From positions 107,439,833-107,503,832 of the forward strand of contig OW799233.1 of the NCBI GenBank assembly GCA_941918925.1: a stretch of DNA of 64,000 nucleotides, read 5' to 3'. This DNA is from Phyto melanocephala (Eukaryota; Arthropoda; Insecta; Diptera; Rhinophoridae). Position numbers and translations under genes: made by a program. Positions 1 through 11,792 of this stretch are shown one piece after another. Position 1 is the stretch's first letter. Each line of letters opens with the position of its first letter. The notes beneath the pieces are model-generated. The model saw nothing but the letters and a program-made list of their open reading frames with translations. It did not search any database and was not told the origin of the DNA.

Positions 1-358
1 GTATGTATGTATGTTGTTGTTGCAATTATGTAAAAAAACGAGGTGGTCGTGGTTTTTTGCTCATATCTCAGAAAGTTATGGGACGATTGTGCTGAATTTC
101 AATAGCGATTCATTCCTGGATATTTCCAAGAGATTAATACCATATAGAGATCTGAGGAACATATAATTGCTTCTAAAAGTTGATTTCAACCAACACACGG
201 GCAGACTGACAGACGGTCAGGGCTTAATCGACTCCTCTATTCACAAGCTTTCAGAAAATATATACTTTATGGGGTCAGAAATGAAAATTGTAGAAATTAC
301 AAACAGAATGACAAAGCTATATACATATACCCTTGTGTACCACAGGTAAAGGGTATAA
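1..358 (-). mobile_element. DINE-1/mini-me-like Helentron, family B, cut by the window start
   Basis: The right boundary is an AAGGGTATAA end at about 349-358, which on the minus strand reads as the subterminal TTATACCC motif of DINE-1-type elements. Inward lie the TA-rich stretch near 258-266 and a decayed GTCY-type run (about 197-220). A GTATGT tetranucleotide run occupies bases 1-14. The order matches the complete family B copy at 48567-49434. The hairpin end lies outside the window. No coding capacity is seen; a 60-codon open frame on + is incidental. Confidence 0.75.
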
Positions 359-557
359 AAACAGCCAAACCCGACACTAAACAAATTGACTTTATTTAAA
401 TATTTTCTAAATAAATCCTTAAAAGAAATTTCCTTAAAGTATGTAACTACAATTATATTAAATAAATTTCTGATTTTATTGCATATAATGTTCTATTGCA
501 ATGATTAAAAAACATGTGCTGCATATGTCACACGTGTCGCATGTGTTGACTTTCTCA

Positions 558-2424
558 TTTTTATACCCGCCACCAAAAAAATGGTGGGGGTATATTCATT
601 TTGTCATTCCGTTTGTAACACATCGAAATATCCATTTTAGACCCCATAAAGTATATATATTCTGAATCGGGGTTTGATTTTATGACGATCTAGCTATGTC
701 CGTCTGTCTGTCCGTCTGTCCGTCTGTTGAAAGCACGATAGAGGTCGCACCGAAAAAGCTAGGGGGCTCAAATTTTGCCAGAATCTGTCTATAAGAAAGG
801 TTTGTTTGGTATTGAAAATGGGCTAAATCGGAATATTAGGAAGAGAGTTATAGCTCGAAAAGCAAGAGTAGGTCGAAAAAACCGTGTCCTTCGAACATCG
901 AATAAAATAAAATTGTGTCCAAGCGCCTTAACGTAGACTCACGAAACTTCGAATATATATTTGCTGGGTAAAGACAATATTTTTCCCCGAAAATTGTCTA
1001 AATCTATGCATTAGGAGAGGAGTTATCGATCAAAATGTACGAAAATTTATACCGCACAGTGTATTTTTCGGTATATTTAAAAACAAAAACGTCATAAAAG
1101 CAACAAAATTGAATGTACGACTCTGAAATTTTGCACACTTTGCTTCTTGGTTAGAGGTTTTTTTTTGACGGAAAATCAAGGTGCCACGCCCACTTTTACG
1201 CCCACCTCCCAACTAAAATTCATATAATTTCTCTATTAATAAAGATTTTGGAATTATAAAGGGCTATATTGAAACACCTATGTTGTGCTCATTCGAAAAA
1301 ATAACTTTGACACGCCTACTATAACGGCCACTTTTCACGTTATCTACCGTTAATGAAATTTAAAAGCTCATAAAACCGCCAAAATTAGAGGTATGATGAT
1401 AGAATTTGCTACATATATCGTTCTAGGCAATGTCATTACTGTGCCAAAAAATTAAGGTGCCACGCCCACTTTTACGCCCACCTCCCATATAACGTTTTAC
1501 CTAAAATTCATATAATTGCTCTATTAATAAAGATTTTGGAATAATAAAGGACTATATTGAAACATCTTAGTTGTATTTATTAGCAGAAACTTTATTAACA
1601 CGATTACTTTAACGTTCACTTTCACTAAAAGACTAAATTTACGAAAACATTTTACTATCATATCAAAGTTAAATTTTAAGGGCCGATGTTGATTTTAAAT
1701 AAAACACAAATTACTAAGGAAATTATTATAATTTCTTTTTATAATGATAATATTTGTATGGTTCAATTAGGTATATAACAAGATGTCGGCCAAATGAACC
1801 CCCCCCCATCCTTGGCGCCACTTCTCTATCTGGTGTTCCAAATTTTCAATGACAATGTTGATGCTCAGTTGTTGGGCATGATGATGATTCAAGGTTGACT
1901 GCTCTTTTGCCACAGTATCGCAAAAAACAGTTATGGTTCCCATTCAACGAACTAATAAGGCATTCACAGATTTTCTAACATTTTATACAGACCTGTTTTG
2001 CAGAAATTTAAATATTTTTTACAATTCTCCCGATTGTGGATGAATTTCAACGATTATGTTGATCAAAAAAATTACGAAGTGCCAAAATGCATTTTGATTT
2101 GAACGCCCATTTTTATAAAAAAACCTGAATAACTTTAAAGCGTTGTTCATTTGCGTATCTTTCCACGGATCAAATTGACTAAGTTTGAGATTGAGAAATG
2201 TCAAATGAAATGCAGAAAACTAATTTAAAGACTAGGTGTAGTACACCTTCAACATGGGCCCTTAAAATTTAACCACCCTCTACAAAGAAAGTGATACATA
2301 TTTTATTATAAAGAGATTATTCCATAGCGATTAACAAAATAATAAATATTGTGCTTTAAATGTACACAAAATTGGTGGTGGGTATAAAAGATTCGGCACA
2401 GCCGAATATAGTGCTCTTACTTGT
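558..2424 (+). mobile_element. Family A DINE-1/Helentron-like element, copy A1
   Basis: Starts with TTTTTATACCCGCCACC at 558 and ends with the hairpin ATTCGGCACAGCCGAAT (about 2391-2407) plus GTGCTCTTACTTGT. The 5' end can itself fold (ATACCCGCCACCA against TGGTGGGGGTAT). The conserved core and a (GTCY)n run lie at about 660-727. Two units of the internal tandem array begin near 1191 and 1458, the first lacking about 15 bp. A mariner deletion derivative fills 1669-2280. DINE-1 elements are non-autonomous rolling-circle (Helentron) elements; this copy has no Rep/helicase. Confidence 0.85.
1669..2280 (-). mobile_element. Internally deleted DD41D-like mariner nested in A1
   Basis: The right inverted repeat (GGCCCTTAAAATTTAACCAC onward) ends at 2280 and is followed by TA. 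The left repeat has lost its first 8-12 bases, GAGGGTGG being absent, so it begins at TTAAATTTTAAGG. Minus-strand reading gives the N-terminal helix-turn-helix (KNGRSNQNAF at about 2120-2080), then broken AKEQST-type second-helix sequence, then directly the transposase C-terminus (IENLEHQIEKW) near 1840. The catalytic domain is missing. Confidence 0.7.
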
Positions 2425-4368
2425 CTATGCTCATGCATGCAATGTCGCTGTTAGAACTATGTACAGATTTAATTAAACTAATTAAAAACTGTCTTTATAT
2501 GTCTTTGTCAAACATGCATTTTCGGCATTGCATGAATTAGCAGTTGCATTATGTGACACATGTTGCTATGTTGTATAGTGCAACAGTTGCAGACCTTTAA
2601 TATATACTTATATAAGTAACCAGAATAAAACCTTGCATGCACAATTGTGTTTAAGAAATAATAAATATTTCTATTGCAATATACAAAAACTACATATCGT
2701 CGGCTTTCTATGCAAACCTGCTAACTCCGTTTCAGTAAATTTTACAGGAGAGTCAAAAAAACTTCTAATTTTTCATATTTGTAGCTTAAGAAGAAAATCA
2801 AAAATATATTTGGTTTTTTATGGTATTCTTCAGGTATGACTGCAATCTACAAAAATAAAAAAACAAAAAAAAATTGGATTTAGTAGTTTTTCTTACAAGA
2901 ATTTTGCCTGAGAGGACTTAACAGTTTTTCTTATAAAGTCTTTTTACACACTTCAGGACCCAAATTAAACACAAAACTATATGATAGTGGACGAGGCGTA
3001 TCTTTCTCTACTACATCGCATCAAAATCTTAATTTACATAAAAAGTGGATTAAGCAGGTTTGCATATAAAGCCGACGTTATATATGTTTTTATAATTTTT
3101 CACGAAAGCACTTTTAAGTTTCAGAGTTGAATTTATTAAGTAAATATTTTTTTTAAACAGAGAAAAGTATATTAATTTCACTCTTTGTCAAAAAACGCAT
3201 ACAAATTTTCGTATATTAAAATATTTAAATAATTAAATTATTTGTAAAAATATCTTGTCATTCTAAATAAAATTTCTCGTTTAAAAATTATAAGCAATAA
3301 ATTTTTTCGGTACAACTTTGTATTAAGTTGTCCAAAGTAGATGAAAATTTGTTTAAAGGTTGTTCTGAATTGTACGATTTAAATGGAATTCTTATCCAAA
3401 TGTAAGCTTATATCGACTTTTTCTTCTTTTTTTGCCACAGGTTTATTGAGTACATCAATCATCACATATTTATCATTTTGTATTTATAAGTCATAGTAAA
3501 ATAATAAAAAATTTAAATAATAATATAATTTTAAGACTATTGAAAATATTTTATTGTTTATTGTAAAAGTTTTTAAATAATAATAATTTTGAAAAATTAC
3601 GACATTACGACGATACGACAGATAGGAGAACTTTTTTATTCACCAAGTAAACGTTCGTATATAAAAACAACTTTCTTAGCTATTTATATTTAAGGCCAAT
3701 AATAAAAACAGCAAAACAATAAGGCAATAGTTCATACATTAAGTATATCTTGTAAAATAATGTGGTACAAAGAAGTAAATACACAGAAAAAATTAACATT
3801 TTAATTGAAAAACTTTCAAATAATTTAATTCAAAAACTTTTTTGTTTTTCAATGTTAAAAAATTTCCAACACATCTCATATCTAAAGTCACTAATCTATA
3901 TACTTATTTATGTGTAACACTACCCAACATCTAATCAAACAAGCAGCCATTACCCTTCCAAACTTCTAAGCCACCATTTGAATGGCCAAACATCATTATG
4001 CTTAGCAGAGAGCAAATATATCTAAATAAATTTGTTAATACTGTCATGAACTACTTACTGCTTGCTAGCAGTACCATGAGAATGATGACTATGATGAGCA
4101 AGCAATATACACACATTTACATATACTTACTTACTATAACGTTTTTTTTTAGTTTTTAGTGATTTTCTGAAAATCAGTTAAGTGTATTTGAAAGGCATTA
4201 ACCAGTATCAGCTTTTACTTTATGTTTTTTCCTCATCGCGCAATCACAAAAAAAAACTTGTTAAATGTGTACAAAATGTGTGTTGTTAGGAAAATTTTAT
4301 ATATTAACCCTTCAAATACAAGCATTTTCGCACATAATATTCAGTAAAAACATTGCAAAATTTATACA
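2425..4368. other. AT-rich interspersed sequence, no gene seen
   Basis: No open frame with recognisable content. Low-complexity A/T tracts are common (for example 3480-3600). The only structure noted is the imperfect foldback at 3781-3872 and a small palindrome TGATTTTCTGAAAATCA near 4159. Confidence 0.6.
3781..3872. repeat. Imperfect foldback (about 90 bp), possible tiny MITE
   Basis: AACATT..TTGAAAAAC at about 3794-3812 is mirrored by GTTTTTCAATGTT at 3844-3856. The outer sequences (ACACAGAAAAAATT and AAATTTCCAACAC) are also roughly complementary. In DNA this AT-rich the fold could be chance, and no target duplication is evident. Confidence 0.35.
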
Positions 4369-4981
4369 TTTTTATACCCGCCACCAAAAAAATGGTGGGG
4401 GTATATTCATTTTGTCATACCGTTTGTAACACATCGAAATATCCATTTTAGACCCCATAAAGTATATATATTCTGAATCAGGGTTTGATTTGATGAGGAT
4501 CTAGCTATGTCCGTCCGTCTGTTCGTCTGTTGAAAGCACGATAGAGGTCGCACCGAAAAAGCTAGGGGGCTCAAATTTTGCCAGAGTCTTTCTTATAGAC
4601 AAGGTTTGTTTGGTATTTAAAATGGGCTAAATCGGGATATTAGGAAGTTAGTTATAGCTCGTAATGCAAGAGTAGGTCGAAAAAACCGTGTCCTTTGAAC
4701 ATTGAGTAAAATGGAATTGTGTCCAAACACATTAACTGTACATGAAACTTCGAATATATATTTCTCGAGTCAAAACAATATCTTTTCCCAAAAATTGCTT
4801 ACATCTATGCATTAGGAAAGGAGTTATAGATAAAAATGTACGAAAATTTTTACCGCGCAGTGTATTTTTCAGTATATTTAAAAACAAAAACGTCATAAAA
4901 GCAACAAAATTAGATGTACGATTCTGAAATTTTGCACACTTTGCTCCTTGTTAAGAGGCTTTTTTGTCACTGAAAATCAAT

Positions 4982-5745
4982 GTGCCACGCCCTTTTTTTA
5001 CGCCCACCTCCCATATAACGTTTTACCTAAAATTCATATTATTTCTCTGTTAATAAAGATTTTGAAATAATAAAGGACTATATTGAAACATCCAAGTTGT
5101 ACTCATTAGCAAAAACAACTTTGACACGCCTACTATAACGCCCACTTTTCACGTTATCTACCGTTAATGAAATTTAAAAGCTCATAAAACCGCCAAAATT
5201 AAAAGTATGATGATCAAATTTTCTACGTATATCCTTCTAGGCAATGTCATCACTGTGCCAGAAAATTAAGGTGCCACGCCCACTTTTACGCCCACCTCCC
5301 ATATAACATTTTACCTAAAATTCATATTATTTCTCTATTAATTAAGATTTTGGAATAATAAAGGGCTATATTCAAACATCTAAGTTATACTCATTAGCAA
5401 AAACAACTTTGACACGCCTACTATAACGCCCACTTTTCACGTTATCTACCGTTAATGAAATTTAAAAGCTCATAAAACCGCCAAAATTAGAGTTATGATG
5501 ATGAAATTTGCTACGTATATCCTTCTAGGCAATGTCATTACTGTGCCAGAAAGTTTTAGTGACACGCCCACTTCAACGCCTACCTCTAATATAACGGTTT
5601 ATCTTAAATTCATGTAATTTCTCTATTGACAAATTTTTTGGAAAAATAAAGGACTATACTGCAATATCTAAGTTGTATTTATTAGCAGAAACTTTATTAA
5701 TACGCTTTCTTTAACGCCCACTTTCACTAAAGGACTAAATTTACG
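4982..5745 (+). repeat. Internal tandem array of copy A2, about 289 bp period
   Basis: Successive units start at GTGCCACGCCC (4982, 5271) and GACACGCCCACTT (about 5560). Each unit carries the ordered landmarks CACCTCCCATATAAC, AATTTCTCTATTAAT, GACTATATTGAAACAT, ACGCCTACTATAACGCCCAC, GTTATCTACCGTTAATG and GTATGATGAT. The third unit is diverged and short. The same landmarks recur in all family A copies with different unit numbers. Confidence 0.85.
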
Positions 5746-5776
5746 AAAACATTTTACTATCATATCGAAGTTATTA

Positions 5777-6400
5777 AGGGTGGTTAAATTTTAAGGGCCG
5801 ATGTTGATTTTAAATAAAACACAAATTATTTAAGAAATTATTATCATTTCTTTTTATAATGATAATATTTGTAGGTTGAATTATGTATTTAAAAAAATAT
5901 CGGCCAAATCGCCCCCCTCCCCACCAAATCCTTGGCACCACTCCTCCATCTGATGGTCCAAATTTTCAATGAATATGTTGATGCTCAATTGTTGGGCATG
6001 ATGATGAGTCGAGGTTGACTGCTCCTTTGCCACGTTATCGTGAAAAACAGCAATGGTTCCCATTCAACGAACTAAGAAGGCATTCACAGATTTACTCACA
6101 TTTTATACAGACCTGTTTTGCAGAAATTTAAATATTTTTTACAATTCTCCCGATTGTGGACGAATTTAAACGATTATGTTGATCAAAAGAATTACGAAGT
6201 GCAAAAAATGCATTTTGATTTGAACGCCCATTTTTATAAAAAACCTGAATAACTTTAAAGCGTTGCTCATTTGCGTATCTTTCCACGGATCAAATTGAAT
6301 AAGTTTGAGATTGAGAAATGTCAAATGAAATGCAGAAAACTAATTTAAAGACTTGGTGTAATTCAGCTTCAACAGGGGCCCTTAAAAATTAACCACCCTC
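5777..6400 (-). mobile_element. Internally deleted DD41D-like mariner nested in A2
   Basis: AGGGTGGTTAAATTTTAAGG at 5777 is inverted as CCTTAAAAATTAACCACCCT ending near 6400, both flanked by TA, the mariner target. On the minus strand the N-terminal helix-turn-helix region (about 6300-6150) is followed by an open stretch (6063-5881) reading VAKEQSTSTHHHAQQL (start of the second DNA-binding motif) and then, without the catalytic core, IENLDHQMEEW and a C-terminal GDLADIFLNT before a stop. Family knowledge: such elements have a transposase of roughly 340 residues; about 200 central residues are missing. Confidence 0.75.
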
Positions 6401-6544
6401 TACAAAGAAAGTGAAACATATTTTATTTTAAAGAGATTATTCCATAGCGATTAACCAAATAATAAATATTGTGCTTTAAATGTACACAAAATTGGTAATG
6501 GGTATAAAAGATTCGGCACAGCCGAATATAGTGCTCTTACTTGT

Positions 6545-7085
6545 TATGTTTCTGTTAGGGAACCTTTCACCCTATTGGACGATTTAAAAGAACAAGAGGT
6601 CTTAACTACTTGATACGGAGAAATGTAAGCATATTTGAATATGACATACATACATATAGTATATTATTCTCTGTATTATAGGTTCCAAGATAAATTCTGT
6701 ATTATGCATTGCAAAACCATAAATCTACAAAAATAAATATCAAGTGACATTCGTCTAATCAGCTCAGAATAGCTTCACCGATTTCGATTATTTTTTCAAG
6801 TTTTTCGTAACAGGTTTTTACGATTAAAAGAATTGACCATGCCAGTTTTTTATATATTTATTTAAAATAAGAGAATGGCTAGTCTGATTTGTCTATTCGT
6901 AATAATTAAATTAAATTTTTTACAAAAACCGATTTTTATTAATTTTTCTTAAAGTTTGTAAAAGGTTATCCAACCAAAACCTACAATGTTAATTGTAAAT
7001 AAAACAATAATTTTTCAGAGAATTTTCTTGCTATTTTTTCTTATGATAGAAGAACCTAAAACAATTATTAGTGAAATAAAACATC
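6545..7085. other. AT-rich spacer, no gene seen
   Basis: No recognisable coding or structural feature. The last part (about 7000-7085) may be the degraded end of the adjacent mariner relic, since it resembles the AT-rich tail (AAATAAAACA, ATTTCTT-like) that follows the transposase C-terminus in the nested mariners. Confidence 0.5.
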
Positions 7086-8060
7086 GGCCAAATGCTTGAA
7101 ATGACTTCCGTGACATACTTCCATCCGATGGTCCATATTTTCAATGACACCGAAATATAGTTTTCATTCAATGTCGTAAATTTACTAAATTATCTCATTC
7201 TTTAGCTCCTGAATTGTTCGTGGCTTTTCGGCGTAAATTTTTTCTTTTAAATATCCCTAAAAAAAGTAAAACGGTGTCAAATTACAGGATCGTTCAGGGC
7301 AATTAAAATCTACTCGTCGTAAGTTAACACGGCTATTAAATTTCTCGAGCAAAAGAGCCACTGTTTCATTAACCGTGTGGCAAGTGGCACCATCCTGGTG
7401 AAATTAAATATCGTCCAGGTTTATGTCCTCAATTTCTGACCCCAAGAAGTTTGTTATCAGCTTGCGAAAGAGAACACCATTCATGGTAATTCTTTGCCCA
7501 ATCTCATTGTTCTAAGAAGTGCAGCCCAATGACGCCGCCTACCAATAAACCATACCAAATGGTCACTCTTTGTGGATATGCATTAGCTTTTGAACAATCA
7601 CTTCTGGATTCTCATTTGCCAAATGAATCAATTCTAATTGTTGACAAATCCACTGAAATGAAACTGTGCTTCGACGCTGAAGATGATTTTTTTTTTGGAA
7701 AGTGGCCATTCACTTATTTCTTAAGCAAACCACTATGTGTATTAACGACGCTGGAGATGATTGTTAGGATCTACTATTGAATCAATTGATTTTTGTTAGA
7801 GTGTATTGAAATTTGTATAAAAATTTACATCACGGATGTTCTTGAGAGGTTGAATTATTTGGTATGACAACGAGTCGAGGTAAATGGCTATTCTACCGCA
7901 TTATCACTGATATTGACAATTGTTTTCACATTTCTTACAGACTCGGTTTGCTGAAATTTGCACACATTTTTACCGATTATGTACACATTTGATCAACAAA
8001 ATACAAAATGCATTTTGATTTGAACGCCCATTTTCGTAAAAGGCTTCAAAAACCCTAACG
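7086..8060 (-). pseudogene. DD41D-like mariner transposase relic (near full length)
   Basis: Minus-strand reading from about 8060 to 7090 follows a mariner transposase from end to end with many breaks. The N-terminal motif NGRSNQNAF lies near 8040-8000. The second catalytic-aspartate motif (reading HQDGATCHTVNETVALLLEK) is at about 7399-7340. The RDFNxPERSxNLTPF region lies near 7310-7270, and KEKIYAEKPRTIQELKNE near 7245-7195. A C-terminal block matching that of the nested mariners (CATCGGCCAAATG..., TCTGATGGTCC-like) is at 7083-7150. The third catalytic aspartate appears replaced by tyrosine and there is a frameshift just after it, so the gene is dead. It shows what the catalytic middle of the family A nested mariners would have contained. 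No clear inverted repeats were found at its ends. Confidence 0.72.
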
Positions 8061-11000
8061 CTCACTCAATTGTGCTGCAATTCGCTGCATCGTTTTTAAT
8101 AATTTATTCTTAAAATTGTTTATGAATTTTAGTAGTATTTCTTTAGGACATTAATGCATATAATTTTAAGTAGGCGTGGCATTTCGTTTACAAAATCAGC
8201 AGCTTTTGCCTCATATCAAGAGTTGTGTAAAATTTAAAGTCGTTTTTTCTGGAGTATAATAATAACATGCATAGTAAAGTTTTAGCTGAGGCGGAACACA
8301 ACAGTAGGCGCGTGACAGGCATTCTATAAGATATAGAGAAAACTATTAAATCCATAATTAGAGAAGTTTGTTTGCTTTATTTTATTGCATTTATCTAATC
8401 CCAGCTAAGAAATGGTACGTTCTGTGGCAAGGAATATAACCTCCCATACGAAAAACACGTTGTATGGCTTCAGAAACATTAAATGTTTGTAGCCCCTGTA
8501 TTTGACATTTTATTAAAAGTTTTACAATTAATTTTAATTATTGAATAGCATCAAATAAGAGGGAAAGAAATAATATTTAATGGCATATATGCACAGTTTT
8601 TATTCTTATAGGCTTTAAATTTTGTATTTATTTCGGTCACCAAATCGATAGGATCGAAGCAGGGGACATTACATCCCCCACACCAAAATATACATTTGCG
8701 GTTATATTGAAAAACCGTAATCTTAATTTGGTTTAAATTTAGTACCAGCTTCTTTTCTATCTCGTAATAATAACCAAAAATGCTAAAGTTTTGAAAAAGG
8801 GCTAGTGATTCTCTCATACTAAGAAATATAATTTGTGACTATTATGGTATACATTCATAACAGATGGTGGCAGCTTTTTGAAAAATCTACAAATAAATAC
8901 AAGACGAAACTTTGTTGGGGCTAGCAATGCGATTCGGATTCTGCTAGTTGTAATTTAATAAAACTAATGAAGGGGTTAATATTGCAGATAAATTATTCGT
9001 AGAAATACATGCAAACGTAATACAAATTAATGCGACTACTTTTTATTCCTACTTATCCTGTAGACAATTTTAAGCATATTAAAAGCTTTGATTTGTATCA
9101 GGAACAAATAGAATAGTGCGTTAAAAATATAAAAAAATATTCAACGATGGGATCGGTAATAGATATATCTTAAACAAAAGATTTCGAAACTAATAGAGCG
9201 GATATCCAGTTTACAAACAAAGGATAAATGCTGTCGTGTCCTAGTAGTAGAAAATTGTCACTTGTGTTTGGAACTACATATGAAGCAGAGAAAATCTTGC
9301 AAATCTTCTAATGGTAATGCCAATCTAATCTGTAATGAACGATTAGTAGTTCAACGTGTACAAAGTGTTCCAAAGATCTGCAATAAATTTTTTTTTAACT
9401 TTTTGTTGTTTTCTTATCTTTGAAATTTTGTTTTTTTATGTTTTCTTATTTAATGAAATAAATTGTTCGCAACTTTATTTTATATAAAGTTTTATTTTTT
9501 TATGAGGATTTACTCAAAACTTTTAAAAAATCCATTTACAATAAGCGCTGTCCCATTTAGTATACGTTCAGTTACCCGGGTATTTTGATGCTCAGTTAAT
9601 GGTGTTAAGAATGATGGATTTTTAATACAATTTAAAAAAAATTTACCTGGCTAAAACACATAGCCAAATACAAATACACAAATATTTCTTGAAAACTGTT
9701 AGCTCTAAGATATGCAGATTATCAATTTAAATGAAAAAGTTTCGGTTGAAAACGCCAAAGGTACTCAAGTAACTAGTTGCTCACATAAGGGTTAAAGAAA
9801 ACAAAGCTAGCAAAAGTTTTGAAAAAGTATTTATTTTTTGTTTAGATCTTCTCTGTGAATACCATAACCTTTACTGTGTATTTGCGACAACAAAATTTAT
9901 ATCTAACATCGTTGTCTTCAGTATCAACATCATCATTATAGTCATTGATTTAATCAATCCTTAAACAAATGTTTTCGTTGAGAAACAATAAAGAATCAAA
10001 TATTATTTTGACTCGCTCTGAATGTGATCACAAATACTAAATGAAAGCATCTACAACAAAAGCAATAATACAGATTACAACAAAAGAAAATGACATTTAT
10101 TTCTTTTATTTGTTTAATTTATTTTCAGAAACTTTTCAAACTTTAATTGTAGTCTATATTCGATACTTGTTAGGAGCACAACATGATTTCCATGCAAATT
10201 TGTTAACGTTGGCATTACGATTTTTGTTATCATGCTGCCGAGGATATAAAAACTATTTTTGTTTAAGTAAGTACTTTGATTATTGTTAACAAATTTTATA
10301 GCAATTGTTGCGAAATATATTTTCTGTAATTGTTTTTCTATATTTATGTTTATATTTCGTCCTCATACAATCTATTGAACAATAGTTAAATAAGAAAAAA
10401 AAAATCGTAAAACTATAAAAGTAAAGCTCACAATTAAATCGTGTCATGGCCACAAAAATTTACAAAGACTTTGTTAGTCTAGTTCTTTGGGCCAGAGTAC
10501 TACTCATGCATGAAGTTAAATACAATAATTCTCTATGAATTGTTTAAAAGTAATTGACGCACAAGTGATTATCAAAGTGGAAGGATATTTACCCGCCCAT
10601 AAAAAAAAAACAACTTATATAAAGGGTCCGAAGCTTTATAGCATTTTCAAAAAAAAAAAGTTATTTGGCGGACCCTCTATTTTAATAAATACTAACCAAC
10701 GATCGTGATCCCAAACGCGTACGTTGATTCAGCGCAGATTTAAAGGTTTTATTTGGCGGGATATTTTTTAACGTACATTTATCGAAAAACGACTGAGCTG
10801 GTTATTTTGATTTAATAAGGCCCTTATTTGAAATATCTTTAAATTGAATACGTTTTCCTTACTTTTTTGAAAATCTACCCGTTAAATTAGTATTCCTTTA
10901 ACTGTAATAGTTTCTCAGTAACAATGAACTTTTGAAATATAGTGTCAATAATTTGTTTGTGCTCATCCTCATGCCATCTCTTAGAAACAAATGCACCCAG

Positions 11001-11595
11001 ATGCAGATTTTGGTCAGGCGACCGGACTTGACCTTACTGTTTTTAAGATTAGACTGAAATTTCTGTTACTTTGAACGACATTCGATACAGGCCTCAACTA
11101 GAAGCCAAGATTTTTGCAAGATGGCACCATCTGCCGCACTGCAGATTTTCAGAAAAAATTATCTCAGGATGTCAACTGTTCACCATGCCATGCGAATTAA
11201 CGCTGCACAATTATTTAAGATATTCTAAAATCTTGGGCTTATATGGATAAACTGCACACAATTCCGGAGCACAAGTCCAAGATGCCACGCATAATCAGTG
11301 TAAAAAAAATATGTAAATTTTATGAGAAAAATAATGCTTGTCATCAGAGAAGTTGGGTTAGCTTGGCGGTTGTTTTGTTTCGGAACAATAAATAAAAAAA
11401 ATGGTTTTATTTTAAAATAAAAAAATTGCACCCTTATGATGAGATCCTTTGTTTAGTATGTTTTCTTTTAAATGGCCACTATAATTAATTTCTTGACTAC
11501 TGGCATACCTGGGAAGTAATTAATCATTTATTAAATTCTCGTTAAAAGATCTTTGGAGATTCTTTGGATTGCTTTAAAATAGAGATGAAAAAAAA
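8061..11595. other. AT-rich interspersed sequence, no gene established
   Basis: Open frames of 82-88 codons (8551-8817 -, 10041-10289 +) show no recognisable family and have AT-driven composition. A short possible mariner scrap lies at 11115-11145 (see findings). Two A/T homopolymer-rich patches lie at 9370-9500 and 10380-10420. Confidence 0.5.
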
Positions 11596-11792
11596 GTGGG
11601 TCAGAAAAACCTTATAAACATATATAAAAAAATAACACGAACAAATAATAAAAACTTAAAAAAAAATCCAATAAGAACTTTCAGAAAGATATCAAAAAAT
11701 CTAGGGAATCACCAATATATAAATTTAAAATTCATTAAGCAGTATAAGAAAGACTTGAACATTGAATCAGGAAGTAGAAAACGTTGTAAGAG
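11596..11792 (+). pseudogene. DD37E (ITmD37E-type) transposase N-terminal relic
   Basis: An open stretch reads as an N-terminal DNA-binding segment ending KFIKQYKKDLNIES. The same block (AIKQYKEDLSID) occurs at 59930-59965 inside the better DD37E element at 59683-60772, where it is followed by catalytic motifs. Here the sequence stops abruptly at 11792 where Helentron copy A3 begins, so the rest was lost or displaced by that insertion. I found no continuation immediately after A3. About 60 residues remain, without the catalytic core. Confidence 0.6.

Larger units (their letters stand above)
4369..6544 (+). mobile_element. Family A DINE-1/Helentron-like element, copy A2
   Basis: Complete at both ends: TTTATACCCGCCACC at 4369 and the ATTCGGCACAGCCGAAT hairpin plus CTTACTTGT ending at 6544. 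The GTCY run near 4509-4530 has one substitution (GTTC). Tandem units begin near 4982, 5271 and 5560, two clean periods of 289 bp. Its nested mariner (5777-6400) keeps most of both inverted repeats, making this one of the best copies for defining the family. Confidence 0.87.

Noticed and set aside
1030..1212. Recurrent 60-codon frames such as the ones at 1030-1212 (-), 31923-32105 (+) and 62858-63040 (+)
   Set aside because: They are the same non-coding part of family A read in each copy. Their similarity reflects repeat identity, not a conserved protein, and they are broken in other copies.
8551..8817. 88-codon minus-strand frame with a CxxCxxxxC-like cluster
   Set aside because: I could not match it to any family; the cysteine cluster alone is insufficient.
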